64,000 bases of DNA from Dryocola boscaweniae (GTDB lineage Bacteria; Pseudomonadota; Gammaproteobacteria; Enterobacterales; Enterobacteriaceae). The notes under the pieces are model-generated. The model had not been told where the DNA came from. It ran no database searches and saw only the letters and a program-made list of their open reading frames with translations. Positions 1 to 8,182 of the stretch are shown one piece after another. Within the stretch, counting starts at the first letter, position 1. Each line of letters starts with the position of its first letter. The DNA lies in NCBI RefSeq assembly GCF_025215095.1, contig NZ_JALHAP010000071.1, positions 62,001-126,000 of the forward strand. Reading direction: 5' to 3'. Both the position numbers and the translations under genes were made by a program.

Positions 1-790
1 TGCGGTGCGGATTAAGGGTTGGCGCTTTCAGGTGATAATCAAGTTTCAGCCCGGTCATCAGTTCAGTCAGACGATGACCGTCCATTTCGCTGGCAGGCCA
101 GGTGCCCATTTTGCGACCATCGCGGATCACGGTGACGCGATCTGAAATCTCCAGCACTTCATCCAGACGGTGGCTGACGAAAACCACGCAGATATTCCTC
201 TCTTTCAGGTAGCGCACGGTGCGCAGCAACTGATTCACCTCGGTACGGGTGAGCGACGCCGTCGGCTCATCCATAATGACCAGCCGGGCGTCAGCGACCA
301 GCGCGCGGCAAATCGCCACCTGCTGGCGTTGTGCAATCGACAGTTCTGAAACTCTGGCATTGAGGTTCAGATCAAACTTGAGTTCATTGATAACCTTCTC
401 AGCGCTGGCGATCAGCCTTTTCTTGCTGTACCAGCCGAGCAGATTGCCGAGGTTATGCTCAAAGGCGATGTTCTCGGCCACGCTGAGATTGGGAAACAAC
501 GACAGATCCTGATAAATCACCTGCACGCCAAAATCGCGTGCCTGCTTCGGCGTCAGACGCGGGAAGTGTTCGCCGCTATCCCCGAGCGTTATTTTGCTAC
601 CCGCATCCGGAGCATGTACCCCGGAGATCACTTTAATCAGCGTGCTCTTACCACAGCCATTAGTACCAGCAAGGCAATGCACTTCGCCTGTCATCAACGA
701 CAGTGAGATATCACTTAATGCCCGGTTGCCACCGAAGGTTTTCGACAGGCTCTCGAGGGTAATCAGCGTCTGTGGTTCGATGAGTTGCAT
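1..790 (-). CDS. Sugar ABC transporter ATP-binding protein (3' part off the window)
   Basis: Cytoplasmic ATPase of a sugar import ABC transporter of the RbsA/LsrA/XylG type, which normally has two fused nucleotide-binding domains (about 500 residues). Only the first 263 codons are here; the gene runs off the left edge. Read from the reverse strand it shows Walker A (GTNGCGKST), the signature LSIAQRQ, Walker B (RLVIMDEPTAS) and the switch histidine in VSHRLDEV. The ATG at 788-790 is one base after the stop of the binding-protein gene, so the two are cotranscribed and probably translationally coupled. Permease genes are expected further left. Substrate unknown. Confidence 0.93.
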   Translation of the reverse strand, partial: MQLIEPQTLITLESLSKTFGGNRALSDISLSLMTGEVHCLAGTNGCGKSTLIKVISGVHAPDAGSKITLGDSGEHFPRLTPKQARDFGVQVIYQDLSLFPNLSVAENIAFEHNLGNLLGWYSKKRLIASAEKVINELKFDLNLNARVSELSIAQRQQVAICRALVADARLVIMDEPTASLTRTEVNQLLRTVRYLKERNICVVFVSHRLDEVLEISDRVTVIRDGRKMGTWPASEMDGHRLTELMTGLKLDYHLKAPTLNPHR

Positions 791-791
791 A

Positions 792-1775
792 TTACAGCCC
801 CAGTTTGACCAATTTAGGCAGGTTGGCTTTGTCCAGGCTTTCGGTATTGTTGCCAAGAATGGTGTGAGTCTGCTCATCGACCCTCACCTTACCCAGACCT
901 TCAATGGTCGTGCCGTCGGTAATCGGTTGGTTTTTCTGCATCATGCCCGCCAGGCGCACGAAGACTTCACCCGCTGTCATCGGGTTCCAGATGTAGCCTC
1001 CTTTGATGGCGCCCCGATTCACAAGCATCTGGCCCTGACCCGGGCTGAAGGCGCCGATGACGCACACCTGGTCGATTTTGTTGCGCGCCATAACCGCGCG
1101 GCCGGCGCCGACTGGGCCCTGGGAACCGAAGGCGATAATGCCTTTCAAATCCGGGTATTTGGACATCACTTCATTAGTGGTGCGGATGGAGTCATCCAGA
1201 GATTCGCCGACGCCAAACTTGTCGCCGACCATCTGCATTTTCGGGTAGTGTGCTTTCTGATACGCGACGGCGGAGTCCACCCAGGCATTATGCAACGGCA
1301 CCGTCAGACCGCCCATATAGGCGACATATTTGCCTTCGCCGTGCATACATTCAGCCAGCGCTTTCATGTGATTCTCGCCGTGGGTTTTGGCATCCACCAG
1401 TTCGAAATCCCAGTTGGCGTATTTCTGGTCAGGAGACTCATGCACCAGCACGCGGATGCCGGCGTCGCGCGCGCGCTTCAGCACAGGTTCCAGCACTTTC
1501 GGATCATTAGGCACGACGCCGATGATGTCGACTTTCTGTGCAATCAGGTCTTCAATTGCCCTGACCTGTAGCGCCGGGTCAGCTGAAGTAGGGCCGACCA
1601 TCCAGGCATCGACTCCTTCTTTCGCGGCTTCGCTTTTTATGCCCGCTTCCATCGCGTTAAACCAGGGAATGCCGCCCACTTTAACCACGATGCCCATACG
1701 TAATTTGTCAGCGGCATGAGCGGCGGCGGCGGAAAATAATATCAGCAGAGAACAGGCGATAATTGTCTTTTTCAT
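792..1775 (-). CDS. Periplasmic sugar-binding protein of ABC transporter
   Basis: A 327-residue solute-binding protein that would deliver a sugar to the membrane ABC transporter encoded downstream. The N-terminus is a clear signal peptide (MKKTIIACSLLILFSAAAAHA, cut near AHA/AD). The rest has the pattern of the periplasmic-binding-protein type 1 family (RbsB/LsrB/RhaS-like): GIVVKVGGIPWFNAMEAG near the start and the ILGNNTESLDKANLPKL tail resembling that of LsrB-like proteins. It starts 4 bases after the DeoR gene. The ligand cannot be read from sequence; pentoses, rhamnose-type sugars or AI-2-like compounds fit the family. Confidence 0.88.
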   Translation of the reverse strand: MKKTIIACSLLILFSAAAAHAADKLRMGIVVKVGGIPWFNAMEAGIKSEAAKEGVDAWMVGPTSADPALQVRAIEDLIAQKVDIIGVVPNDPKVLEPVLKRARDAGIRVLVHESPDQKYANWDFELVDAKTHGENHMKALAECMHGEGKYVAYMGGLTVPLHNAWVDSAVAYQKAHYPKMQMVGDKFGVGESLDDSIRTTNEVMSKYPDLKGIIAFGSQGPVGAGRAVMARNKIDQVCVIGAFSPGQGQMLVNRGAIKGGYIWNPMTAGEVFVRLAGMMQKNQPITDGTTIEGLGKVRVDEQTHTILGNNTESLDKANLPKLVKLGL

Positions 1776-1779
1776 ATAA

Positions 1780-2619
1780 TTAAATATCCTGAGAGTTCAT
1801 TAATTGCATAACATTATGGCGTTGCGAACAGTCAATAATATTGACGCCATTCCAGGCTAACTCTTGTTGCAATTCTTTATCCTTCAGACTATCAGTAATT
1901 AAAAAATCAACTTCCCGGTAATGACAAATTCGTGCAAAAGAGGGGCGAAGAAACTTCACTGAATCAATAAGAAGATATTTTCTTTCTGACGCCATCAACA
2001 TTTGTTGTTTTAAATGCGCATTATTTTCGTTTGCGGAACGTAAATAACCGTCGTTGCCAAGGCTGCTACAGGAGAAAAATATTTTGTTAATTAAAAAATC
2101 TTTCAGCGGCTGCTCGGCAACAACACCGTTAAAATCTCCATTATGAGCGAAATATTCTCCTCCAAGGCAAATGGTGCGAATATGGCTCCTGGTAGCCAGC
2201 GTTTGCACAGTGTGCAGGGAGTTCGTCAGCACCGTTAGTTCTATATCCGGTAGCTGTCTTGCCAGGAACCAACAGGTGGTGCTGCTGTCCAGTAAAATAC
2301 AATCACCCGGCGTAATAAAATCGAGCGCCTTTTTGGCAATCAACGTTTTTGCCTGGGGGTTTTCATTCATCCTCAGGCGGAAAGTTGATTCGTGTTCATT
2401 CGGGCTATTACTTTTTTCAGCTAAGTTTCCCTGATATTTCTGCGCTACGACCGCACCGCCATGGCTACGTTGTAATAATCCTTTTCTCTCCAGCAGCGAT
2501 AAATCTCTGCGAATGGTTTCCTGCGAAACCTGACAAAGTTTAACCAGTTCAGAAACTAATACCCGGCCATGTAAATTTAATTCTTCCATGATCTGACGGT
2601 GACGTTCAATCGGTAACAT
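1780..2619 (-). CDS. DeoR-family transcriptional regulator
   Basis: DNA-binding repressor of 279 residues, first gene of the leftward sugar ABC operon and so its likely local regulator. The N-terminal DeoR helix-turn-helix is visible (CQVSQETIRRDLSLLERKG) and is followed by the sugar-phosphate-sensing DeoR C-terminal domain (DCILLDSSTTCWFLA; LTVLTNS). I chose the ATG at 2617-2619 because a strong GGAGG lies five bases upstream; an alternative TTG start 18 bases further out would put that ribosome site inside the gene. DeoR proteins usually respond to a phosphorylated sugar intermediate; which one is unknown here. Confidence 0.9.
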   Translation of the reverse strand: MLPIERHRQIMEELNLHGRVLVSELVKLCQVSQETIRRDLSLLERKGLLQRSHGGAVVAQKYQGNLAEKSNSPNEHESTFRLRMNENPQAKTLIAKKALDFITPGDCILLDSSTTCWFLARQLPDIELTVLTNSLHTVQTLATRSHIRTICLGGEYFAHNGDFNGVVAEQPLKDFLINKIFFSCSSLGNDGYLRSANENNAHLKQQMLMASERKYLLIDSVKFLRPSFARICHYREVDFLITDSLKDKELQQELAWNGVNIIDCSQRHNVMQLMNSQDI

Positions 2620-3102
2620 GATGACCTCCGATGACAATAAATTAGAAGATTCAACCGGCGCAAAATGTGCGTCAGTTAAAAGTGTGAGCCAGCGAATTTA
2701 CCACAGTTCAAAAAGTGATATTCGCTGAGTAAATAAATGAAAATCATTAATTGGTTGCATTAAAATGAGGTTTTCATCACAAATAAACGCCAAATTAAAG
2801 AAAAATGCGATAGCAGCAGATTTCACAAAATAGTTTTACAGTGAAATTAACATGACCGTTAATGCCTGTTTATGTGTAAATGACCGATTCTTTAAATGTC
2901 GTGCATGAAATCAACTGCTACACAGGAAGAAATCTGGAACCGGAGACATAAATCGTGGCATGCACGCAGGGAGAATTTTGCGCTGAGGGAGCTGAATCGC
3001 TACGGATAATCTGGACACTTGTGAGCCCTGCGCCACAGTTACAGGGCTACGTTTGTGACATCTTAAAATCTCAACTTCAGCCATCGCCCGGGAGGCAGAT
3101 AT
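2620..3102. other. Long AT-rich intergenic region upstream of the DeoR operon
   Basis: About 480 bases without a convincing gene. The half next to the DeoR gene is AT-rich and should carry the promoter and operator of the leftward operon; the other half leads into the VOC gene, whose ribosome site is a GGGAGG-type sequence about 10 bases before its ATG. I see no clear terminator, tRNA or conserved RNA structure. Confidence 0.5.
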
Positions 3103-3453
3103 ATGAAGGTTAAACGAATTGTCGCCAATTTTATGACACCTGAACCATCCTTAGTGAATGATTTTTATCAAAATATTCTTGGGCTTGAGCTTGCAATGGA
3201 TCATGGCTGGATTCGCACCTATACCAGTTCTGAGAGCATGACTGCACAAGTGAGCTTTGCAAATGAAGGGGGATCGAGCACGCCGGTGCCCGATCTTTCC
3301 ATTGAGGTGGATGATCTTGACGAGGTGCTCCGCCGTGTTCAAAAAGACAAGCTTACCGTGGAATATGGCCCCGTAAGCGAGCCGTGGAGAGTTCGTCGAT
3401 TTTATGTTCGGGACCCGTTTGGCAGACTTATTAATATCCTTCAGCACGAATAA
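3103..3453 (+). CDS. VOC-superfamily (glyoxalase/bleomycin-resistance-like) protein
   Basis: A 116-residue single-domain protein of the vicinal oxygen chelate fold. Visible family features are the first strand (VKRIVANFMTPEPSLVNDFY), the YQNILGLELAMDHGW segment, and the C-terminal FYVRDPFGRLINILQHE, where the final Glu is the usual metal-ligand position. Such proteins act on small molecules as lyases, isomerases, dioxygenases or binding proteins; the substrate cannot be assigned. Ribosome site GGGAGGC precedes the ATG. It stands alone, just left of the AT-rich hypothetical cluster. Confidence 0.85.
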   Translation: MKVKRIVANFMTPEPSLVNDFYQNILGLELAMDHGWIRTYTSSESMTAQVSFANEGGSSTPVPDLSIEVDDLDEVLRRVQKDKLTVEYGPVSEPWRVRRFYVRDPFGRLINILQHE

Positions 3454-3485
3454 AAATCGTGCCCGCAGCCAGTATATTTTCTTGA

Positions 3486-3519
3486 TTTCCACTCCTGGCA
3501 TCAGAGTTTGCTGGCGCAT
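3486..3519. repeat. 34-bp dispersed repeat, copy 1
   Basis: These 34 bases match 5871-5904 at 31 positions; the three differences are all transitions. The same orientation is kept. On the reverse strand the repeat reads into the Icd-like leader type sequence described at 5592-5789. It probably marks debris of a P4-type satellite prophage. Confidence 0.7.
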
Positions 3520-3601
3520 AAAATCAGATAGTTGACCGCTGGATTGCGCTTTAGTAACCGTTATGATTGCATTTCACTCAGCTTTTATAAGGGATTATGA
3601 A

Positions 3602-3922
3602 ATGGATATGGTGGATAGCATCAAGCTGAAAGTTTATGAGCTTGTGCGGACTTATGCTGGCTCTTACCTGTTCAACATTAAGAAGGTGAAATTAACGCCT
3701 GAAACTGATCTTAATATCGATTTGGATATTGATAAGCTTGAAGTTGAAGATCTGATGCATAATTTCTTTGAAAAATTCAATGTTGCACGGGGTGACTTCA
3801 AACTTATTATCCGCATGTGCCTTTGTGGTGGAATCTATTCAAGAAAAAAAATTGATGTGCCGGATTTCACTCTCGGCATGCTGATCGAATCAGCAAAAGC
3901 CGGAAAAGGGTTGTACGACTAA
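3602..3922 (+). CDS. DUF1493-family small protein
   Basis: A 106-residue cytoplasmic protein matching in length and pattern the DUF1493 family of enterobacteria, which has no established function. The start is set at the ATG of MDMVDS because AAGGG lies eight bases upstream; an ATG 13 codons earlier has no ribosome site. The central stretch LNIDLDIDKLEVEDLMHNF resembles the acyl-carrier-protein helix-II region (DSLDxVEL) but without the serine that carries phosphopantetheine. It is the first of three same-strand, AT-rich genes. Family assignment is from memory of the pattern. Confidence 0.7.
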   Translation: MDMVDSIKLKVYELVRTYAGSYLFNIKKVKLTPETDLNIDLDIDKLEVEDLMHNFFEKFNVARGDFKLIIRMCLCGGIYSRKKIDVPDFTLGMLIESAKAGKGLYD

Positions 3923-4050
3923 TCGCAAAAATGAAGCTGTAAAAATGGCGGTGCCTGTACACGTTTTTGCACCTGCACGGTAACCCGCTTCCACCATCTG
4001 CAGCACGGCGCTCTGTTTTAAAATTTGTTAGTTAAACAAGGAGAGTAAGG

Positions 4051-4611
4051 ATGAGTAAACGAAGCGATATAATTGATGGGTCAGCCGCTGCAAGGGCTCC
4101 ATATGGACTGGTTTATACAGAAGTACTGGGCTGGATTGATTTAGGCCATGCACAGGGTACTGATATCAGAAATCTGTTGCGAAGCATTGCACTGGCCATG
4201 ATGATGTCGCTAGCTCGCAAGTTCGAAGGGCTACAGTCTTCATTCCCTATCAGCCTGACGACAGACAGTGGATTCAGCGGGGAAGACCTGGTATCAAATT
4301 TGCTCGGGTTTTACCGTGTTGTCTCTGCCCAGAACCTCTTCGGCATGCTGCATCCGGTCAGCAAAGAAGAAGCCCTTAAACGCTGGGACTACTATGGAAA
4401 AATTGGCTCGTGGAAAAATGAGAATTTCCGGCCATTGTTGTTCCCGGATCCGGAAATGTTCCCCAATGCCAGGCCTCGTAAAGGTGAATTGCCGAATTTT
4501 ATGAAGACTGTTAGTCCGTGGAGTGACTTCCGTTCAGGAATTGTCAGTATTGCAAGCGCTGATGGTTCATATATAGATAAAGCAAAAGGTGGAATATTGC
4601 CTTATGCGTAA
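4051..4611 (+). CDS. Uncharacterised protein, second gene of the AT-rich cluster
   Basis: A 186-residue protein that I do not recognise. It has no signal peptide or membrane segment. The N-terminal part contains GLVYTEVLGWIDLGHAQGTD, a glycine-rich run with a conserved-looking Asp-x-Gly-His; the centre is rich in aromatic residues (RWDYYGKIGSWKNENF). The start has a good ribosome site (AAGGAGAGTAAGG). The stop overlaps the start of the next gene, so the two are coupled. A toxin/immunity or secretion-associated role is possible from the setting but nothing in the sequence shows it. Confidence 0.65.
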   Translation: MSKRSDIIDGSAAARAPYGLVYTEVLGWIDLGHAQGTDIRNLLRSIALAMMMSLARKFEGLQSSFPISLTTDSGFSGEDLVSNLLGFYRVVSAQNLFGMLHPVSKEEALKRWDYYGKIGSWKNENFRPLLFPDPEMFPNARPRKGELPNFMKTVSPWSDFRSGIVSIASADGSYIDKAKGGILPYA

Positions 4612-5026
4612 CTTATTTAAATTACTCGCAGCGGCCGTTGTTCTGATTACAGTTGCGCTTGCCTGGGCATGGCCTTACATAAAAATGGAATTTGCTGGCA
4701 GCGCGCATTATACCGAGCAGGACAGGCGGGAATATGAGTTTTATACGCCTGTTATACTGAAAAAAATGCCACGTATTTCCCCCCGATACGATTTTGATTT
4801 TGCGAACATTACTGGCCCTGCCTCCCATGTCTATGCGGTCAAATATTATGATACCCATGACTCAAGGAAAGTTAACGCCTATCTGAGCTCACTGGGGTAC
4901 AAAAAACAGAAGGAGTGTCATATTGAAGCTGTATGCTGGCTCGGTACTGATCCTCAAGAAATCGTGACTGTAAGCTTCCTGGAACATCCTAAAACGTTAT
5001 TAGTATCAATCATCTATAACTTATGA
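4604..5026 (+). CDS. Uncharacterised membrane-anchored or secreted protein
   Basis: A 140-residue protein starting at the ATG of MRNLFKLLAAAVVLITVALAW; this start overlaps the stop of the preceding gene by eight bases and removes five residues of a longer frame. Residues about 4-24 form one hydrophobic segment (signal anchor or uncleaved signal), followed by a soluble domain of about 115 residues with two cysteines close together (ECHIEAVC) that could form a disulfide outside the cytoplasm. No family recognised. Followed by a hairpin terminator at 5181-5200. Confidence 0.62.
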   Translation: MRNLFKLLAAAVVLITVALAWAWPYIKMEFAGSAHYTEQDRREYEFYTPVILKKMPRISPRYDFDFANITGPASHVYAVKYYDTHDSRKVNAYLSSLGYKKQKECHIEAVCWLGTDPQEIVTVSFLEHPKTLLVSIIYNL

Positions 5027-5148
5027 TTGAAACAGCTTATGTGATGATGCTGATTTGCAGCAATAGCGTGCCTGGCAATGGAGTGTAAGCCGGGCAGAAT
5101 AAATACGATTCGCTGACCGTGGCCACCAATGCAAAGAATAAAGGTGTG
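5027..5148 (-). other. Satellite-prophage-like remnant (partial copy)
   Basis: Bases 5123-5148 repeat, imperfectly, bases 5783-5808 (a shared 14-base core AGAATAAAGGTGTG). Read leftward this is the same kind of leader sequence as at 5592-5789. No intact gene is visible, so I treat it as decayed mobile-element sequence. Confidence 0.4.
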
Positions 5149-5180
5149 CAGCGTTCGAATCATAACTGCATAGCTGTATA

Positions 5181-5200
5181 AAGGGAGCATTCGCTCCCTT
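5181..5200 (+). terminator. Rho-independent terminator of the 3.6-5.0 kb gene cluster
   Basis: Perfect 8-bp inverted repeat AAGGGAGC / GCTCCCTT with a four-base loop followed by AATTTTTG. It lies between the rightward gene ending at 5026 and the leftward gene ending at 5216. Confidence 0.75.
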
Positions 5201-5215
5201 AATTTTTGTATTATC

Positions 5216-5656
5216 TCAACCACTAACACCCTTCTCAAAACGAGGCAGCAGCAAATCCTCAATCAGCATATTCACCAGCTCAAAGAGCAGCTCGTTTAGC
5301 GTTTTATTTACTTCTGTCGTTTGTTTTTGGCTGATTAACACCTGCGTTAATGCATAGCAGTACTGGCGCAGCAGTTCTGAATCTTCGGCAAGATGCTGGG
5401 GTTGGGTATCAACTAATTTTTCTACCGTTAAACGTTGGATCAGATAGGGCGGTAAGGTTTTTTCCAGTTCTGTTTGCATCGTCTCCAGGCAGTTGGCCAG
5501 GCGGTGATATAAGGTTTGTTGCCAGGCTTGATTATTGCTTTCTATTAGTTCGTCAGACAGCGTTTCACAGGCGTCCAGCAGTTCGAATAAATCAAGCGTC
5601 ATATAGGTCGGGGAAGAATCGGCAGGGGTTATAGCTGATGTGGTGTTTGTCATCAT
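5216..5656 (-). CDS. Uncharacterised protein, probable satellite-prophage cargo
   Basis: A 146-residue, mostly helical, acidic and leucine-rich protein (LFELLDACETLSDELIESN; LLFELVNMLIEDLLLPRF) without signal peptide or membrane segment. The first of two adjacent ATG codons is preceded by GGAG at six bases. The start lies inside a second open frame (5592-5789) of the kind found upstream of Icd/Ash-like genes of P4-type satellite phages, which suggests this gene came with such an element. I do not know its function. Confidence 0.6.
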   Translation of the reverse strand: MMTNTTSAITPADSSPTYMTLDLFELLDACETLSDELIESNNQAWQQTLYHRLANCLETMQTELEKTLPPYLIQRLTVEKLVDTQPQHLAEDSELLRQYCYALTQVLISQKQTTEVNKTLNELLFELVNMLIEDLLLPRFEKGVSG

Positions 5657-5789
5657 GAAAATCTCCGTGTGTGAGAATAATCGTCACCACGGAAGTTTCC
5701 ACGCTTCGGGTGGTGACGCTAATGAGGGTGGAAATACCGGACACAACGGAAACCGGCCAACCCGAAGGTTGCCTCACCAGCGACACCAT
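5592..5789 (-). CDS. Small Icd/Ash-like leader open frame overlapping the next gene
   Basis: A 65-codon frame whose peptide contains LVRQPSGWPVSVVSGIS and LTHGDFHDDKHHIS. From memory these segments recur in the leader part of proteins annotated as host cell division inhibitor Icd-like or Ash in P4-family satellites. It overlaps the start of the 146-residue gene in another frame by 65 bases. It may be a real leader peptide or only the fossil of a longer gene; upstream stop codons break the rest of the Icd-like frame. Confidence 0.35.
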   Translation of the reverse strand: MVSLVRQPSGWPVSVVSGISTLISVTTRSVETSVVTIILTHGDFHDDKHHISYNPCRFFPDLYDA

Positions 5790-5870
5790 TGTTCAGAATA
5801 AAGGTGTGTTGGTGCCTCGACAATAAAAAAGACGCTTTGAACGTCAATTGCCGCCGTTATGTTGTCCGGT

Positions 5871-5904
5871 TTTCCACTCCCGGCACCAGAATTTGCTGGC
5901 GCAT
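5871..5904. repeat. 34-bp dispersed repeat, copy 2
   Basis: Second copy of the sequence at 3486-3519 (31 of 34 identical). It lies just upstream, on the reverse strand, of the Icd-like leader frame, at the place where the 5' end of such a gene would be. Confidence 0.7.
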
Positions 5905-6430
5905 CGATAGAATAACCACGATGTTTGGCCGCTAACAATCAGTTTATCTAAGGTTTTAAAACCTTGATCCAACGCTGCGAGGCGTCTCGCAATTCGCTCT
6001 TATGGATGACATTCTTTTCTTCCGAACGCTGCTCCATAGCGGCACCATTTCAAATAAACCCTTCGCAAATTGTCAGTATTTCCCGCGCCAACCAGGTATA
6101 TTCCAGCCGCTTGCTCAAAAATAGCTTAAAGGCTCTCAAAAACACCGCTTACTCTAATTAACTCTTTGTTTAATAAAAATAATTATGCTGGTGCTTGTCA
6201 TCCTCATAATGTCAATTGCTATCCCCTGTTACCCGATAAAAAATCTGTAAAACTAGACAATCGTCGACTTTTCATCTTAAAGTCCCGCAGTTGGCACTAG
6301 ACAAAACCAGTAACCGGTTATCAAATGGTTAAATAACAATTGCTGAATGTTAAAGAGCGGCAGCCAGACACCTCAGCCGCCATGCATTTCGGTGCTTGCA
6401 GGCACTTCGACACACCTCCATGGAGAATTT
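5905..6430. other. Intergenic region upstream of the peptide transporter
   Basis: About 525 bases with no convincing gene. On the reverse strand two tiny frames of about 30 codons exist (5930-6150) without good ribosome sites and may be more prophage debris. The right half is AT-rich and should contain the promoter of the POT transporter; a ribosome site TGGAGAA stands three bases before its ATG. Confidence 0.45.
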
Positions 6431-7984
6431 ATGCATTCCTCTGTTAATAAAAACGAAAGCCGGACTTTCTTCGGCCATCCTTATCCGCTTGGCTCGCTGT
6501 TCTTCACTGAAATGTGGGAGCGTTTCTCGTTTTACGGCATTCGCCCCTTACTGATCCTGTTTATGGCGGCGACCGTTTACGACGGCGGCATGGGGCTTGC
6601 GCGTGAAAACGCCTCGGCTATCGTTGGGATCTTTGCCGGCAGCATGTACCTGGCCGCGCTGCCGGGCGGGTGGCTGGCGGATAACTGGCTCGGCCAGCAG
6701 CGGGCCGTCTGGTACGGTTCGATTCTTATCGCGCTCGGCCATCTGTCTATCGCGCTCTCCGCGTTGATGGGCGACAACCTGTTCTTTATCGGCCTGCTGT
6801 TTATCGTCCTTGGCTCCGGCCTGTTCAAAACCTGTATTTCGGTCATGGTGGGCACGCTGTATAAAAAAGGCGATGCGCGTCGCGACGGCGGCTTCTCGCT
6901 GTTTTATATGGGGATTAACATGGGCTCGTTTATCGCGCCACTGATCTCCGGCTGGCTGATAAAAACCCACGGCTGGCACTGGGGCTTTGGCATCGGCGGT
7001 ATCGGGATGCTGGTCGCACTGGTTATCTTCCGCCTGTTCGCGGTCCCGGCGATGAAACGCTACGACAGCGAAGTCGGCCTGGATTCAACCTGGAACAGCC
7101 CGGTGGCGAAGAAAAACGGCGTTGGCGCATGGCTGCTGGTGCTGGCGGCTGGCGTGGCTATCGTCGTTACGCTGATTGCGCAGGGCGTGATTATCATTAA
7201 CCCCGTCGCCGTCGCCAGCGTGCTGGTCTACGTGATTGCCGCCTCGGTGGCTCTGTACTTTATCTATCTGTTTGTGTTTGCCGGCCTGAACCGCAAAGAG
7301 CGCGCCAGGCTGCTGGTCTGCTTTATCCTGCTGGTGTCCGCCGCTTTCTTCTGGTCCGCATTTGAGCAGAAGCCAACCTCGTTTAACCTGTTCGCGAACG
7401 ACTACACCAACCGAACGATCGGTGATTTTGAAATTCCTGCCGTGTGGTTCCAGTCAATCAACGCGTTGTTCATTATTCTGCTGGCGCCGGTTTTCAGTTG
7501 GGCATGGCCGATGATGGCGCGCAAAGGCGTGCGCCCGAGCAGCATCACTAAGTTTGTTATCGGCATTTTGTGCGCCGCCGCGGGCTTTGGGCTGATGATG
7601 CTGGCGGCCCAGAACGTGCTGAACAGCGGTGGGGCTGGCGTGTCTCCATTCTGGCTGGTGGGCAGCATCCTGATGCTGACGCTTGGCGAACTCTGCCTGA
7701 GCCCGATTGGTCTTGCGACCATGACGCTGCTGGCTCCGGAAAGAATGCGCGGCCAGATGATGGGGCTGTGGTTCTGCGCAAGCGCGCTGGGTAACCTCGC
7801 GGCAGGCCTGATTGGCGGTCACGTGAAAGCCGATCGGTTAGATATGCTGCCGGACCTCTTCGCACGCTGCTCCATTGCGCTGCTGATCTGTGCCGCAGTG
7901 CTGATAGTCCTTATCGTTCCGGTGCGTCGTATGCTGGAAAATGCCCAAGCGAAAACGGAGCAAAAGCCGGTGACCAGCGCCTGA
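6431..7984 (+). CDS. POT/PTR-family proton-coupled peptide transporter
   Basis: Inner-membrane transporter of 517 residues that imports di- or tripeptides with protons. The family hallmark TEMWERFSFYGIRPLL (ExxERFxYYG-type motif) stands at residues about 25-40, followed by about 12-14 hydrophobic segments and the second PTR signature region (GGFSLFYMGINMGSFIAP). The start is the ATG at 6431, with TGGAGAA upstream; a longer frame to 6347 has no such site. Overall it looks more like DtpT-type carriers than E. coli DtpA-D, so I give no symbol. Stand-alone gene, closed by a hairpin at 8030-8053. Confidence 0.9.
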   Translation: MHSSVNKNESRTFFGHPYPLGSLFFTEMWERFSFYGIRPLLILFMAATVYDGGMGLARENASAIVGIFAGSMYLAALPGGWLADNWLGQQRAVWYGSILIALGHLSIALSALMGDNLFFIGLLFIVLGSGLFKTCISVMVGTLYKKGDARRDGGFSLFYMGINMGSFIAPLISGWLIKTHGWHWGFGIGGIGMLVALVIFRLFAVPAMKRYDSEVGLDSTWNSPVAKKNGVGAWLLVLAAGVAIVVTLIAQGVIIINPVAVASVLVYVIAASVALYFIYLFVFAGLNRKERARLLVCFILLVSAAFFWSAFEQKPTSFNLFANDYTNRTIGDFEIPAVWFQSINALFIILLAPVFSWAWPMMARKGVRPSSITKFVIGILCAAAGFGLMMLAAQNVLNSGGAGVSPFWLVGSILMLTLGELCLSPIGLATMTLLAPERMRGQMMGLWFCASALGNLAAGLIGGHVKADRLDMLPDLFARCSIALLICAAVLIVLIVPVRRMLENAQAKTEQKPVTSA

Positions 7985-8029
7985 GTATCTGTGACAAATA
8001 ATCTCAACTCAGTATAAATGAGCAATCAT

Positions 8030-8053
8030 AAGGCCGATCTCAAGATCGGCCTT
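8030..8053. terminator. Hairpin terminator after the peptide transporter
   Basis: Perfect 11-bp inverted repeat AAGGCCGATCT / AGATCGGCCTT with a two-base loop. There is no long T tract on the plus strand, so termination may be only partial. Confidence 0.6.
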
Positions 8054-8182
8054 ATGGTATATCAGCGCCAGAAACGCTTTCAGCATCCCTGCAAAAAATA
8101 ATTGAAAATTCCAGGTGGTGGATAAGAATACGATTCCTGGAGCGTATAACCATGCCCCATATCCAGAAGCGTATCCTGTACC

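Noticed and set aside
594..1571. 325-codon open frame on the plus strand opposite the sugar-binding protein gene
   Set aside because: The opposite strand encodes a protein with signal peptide and clear family pattern; the plus frame has no ribosome site or recognisable domain.
5930..6150. Two reverse-strand small frames of about 30 codons
   Set aside because: No ribosome sites and no recognisable peptide; mentioned only as possible prophage debris.
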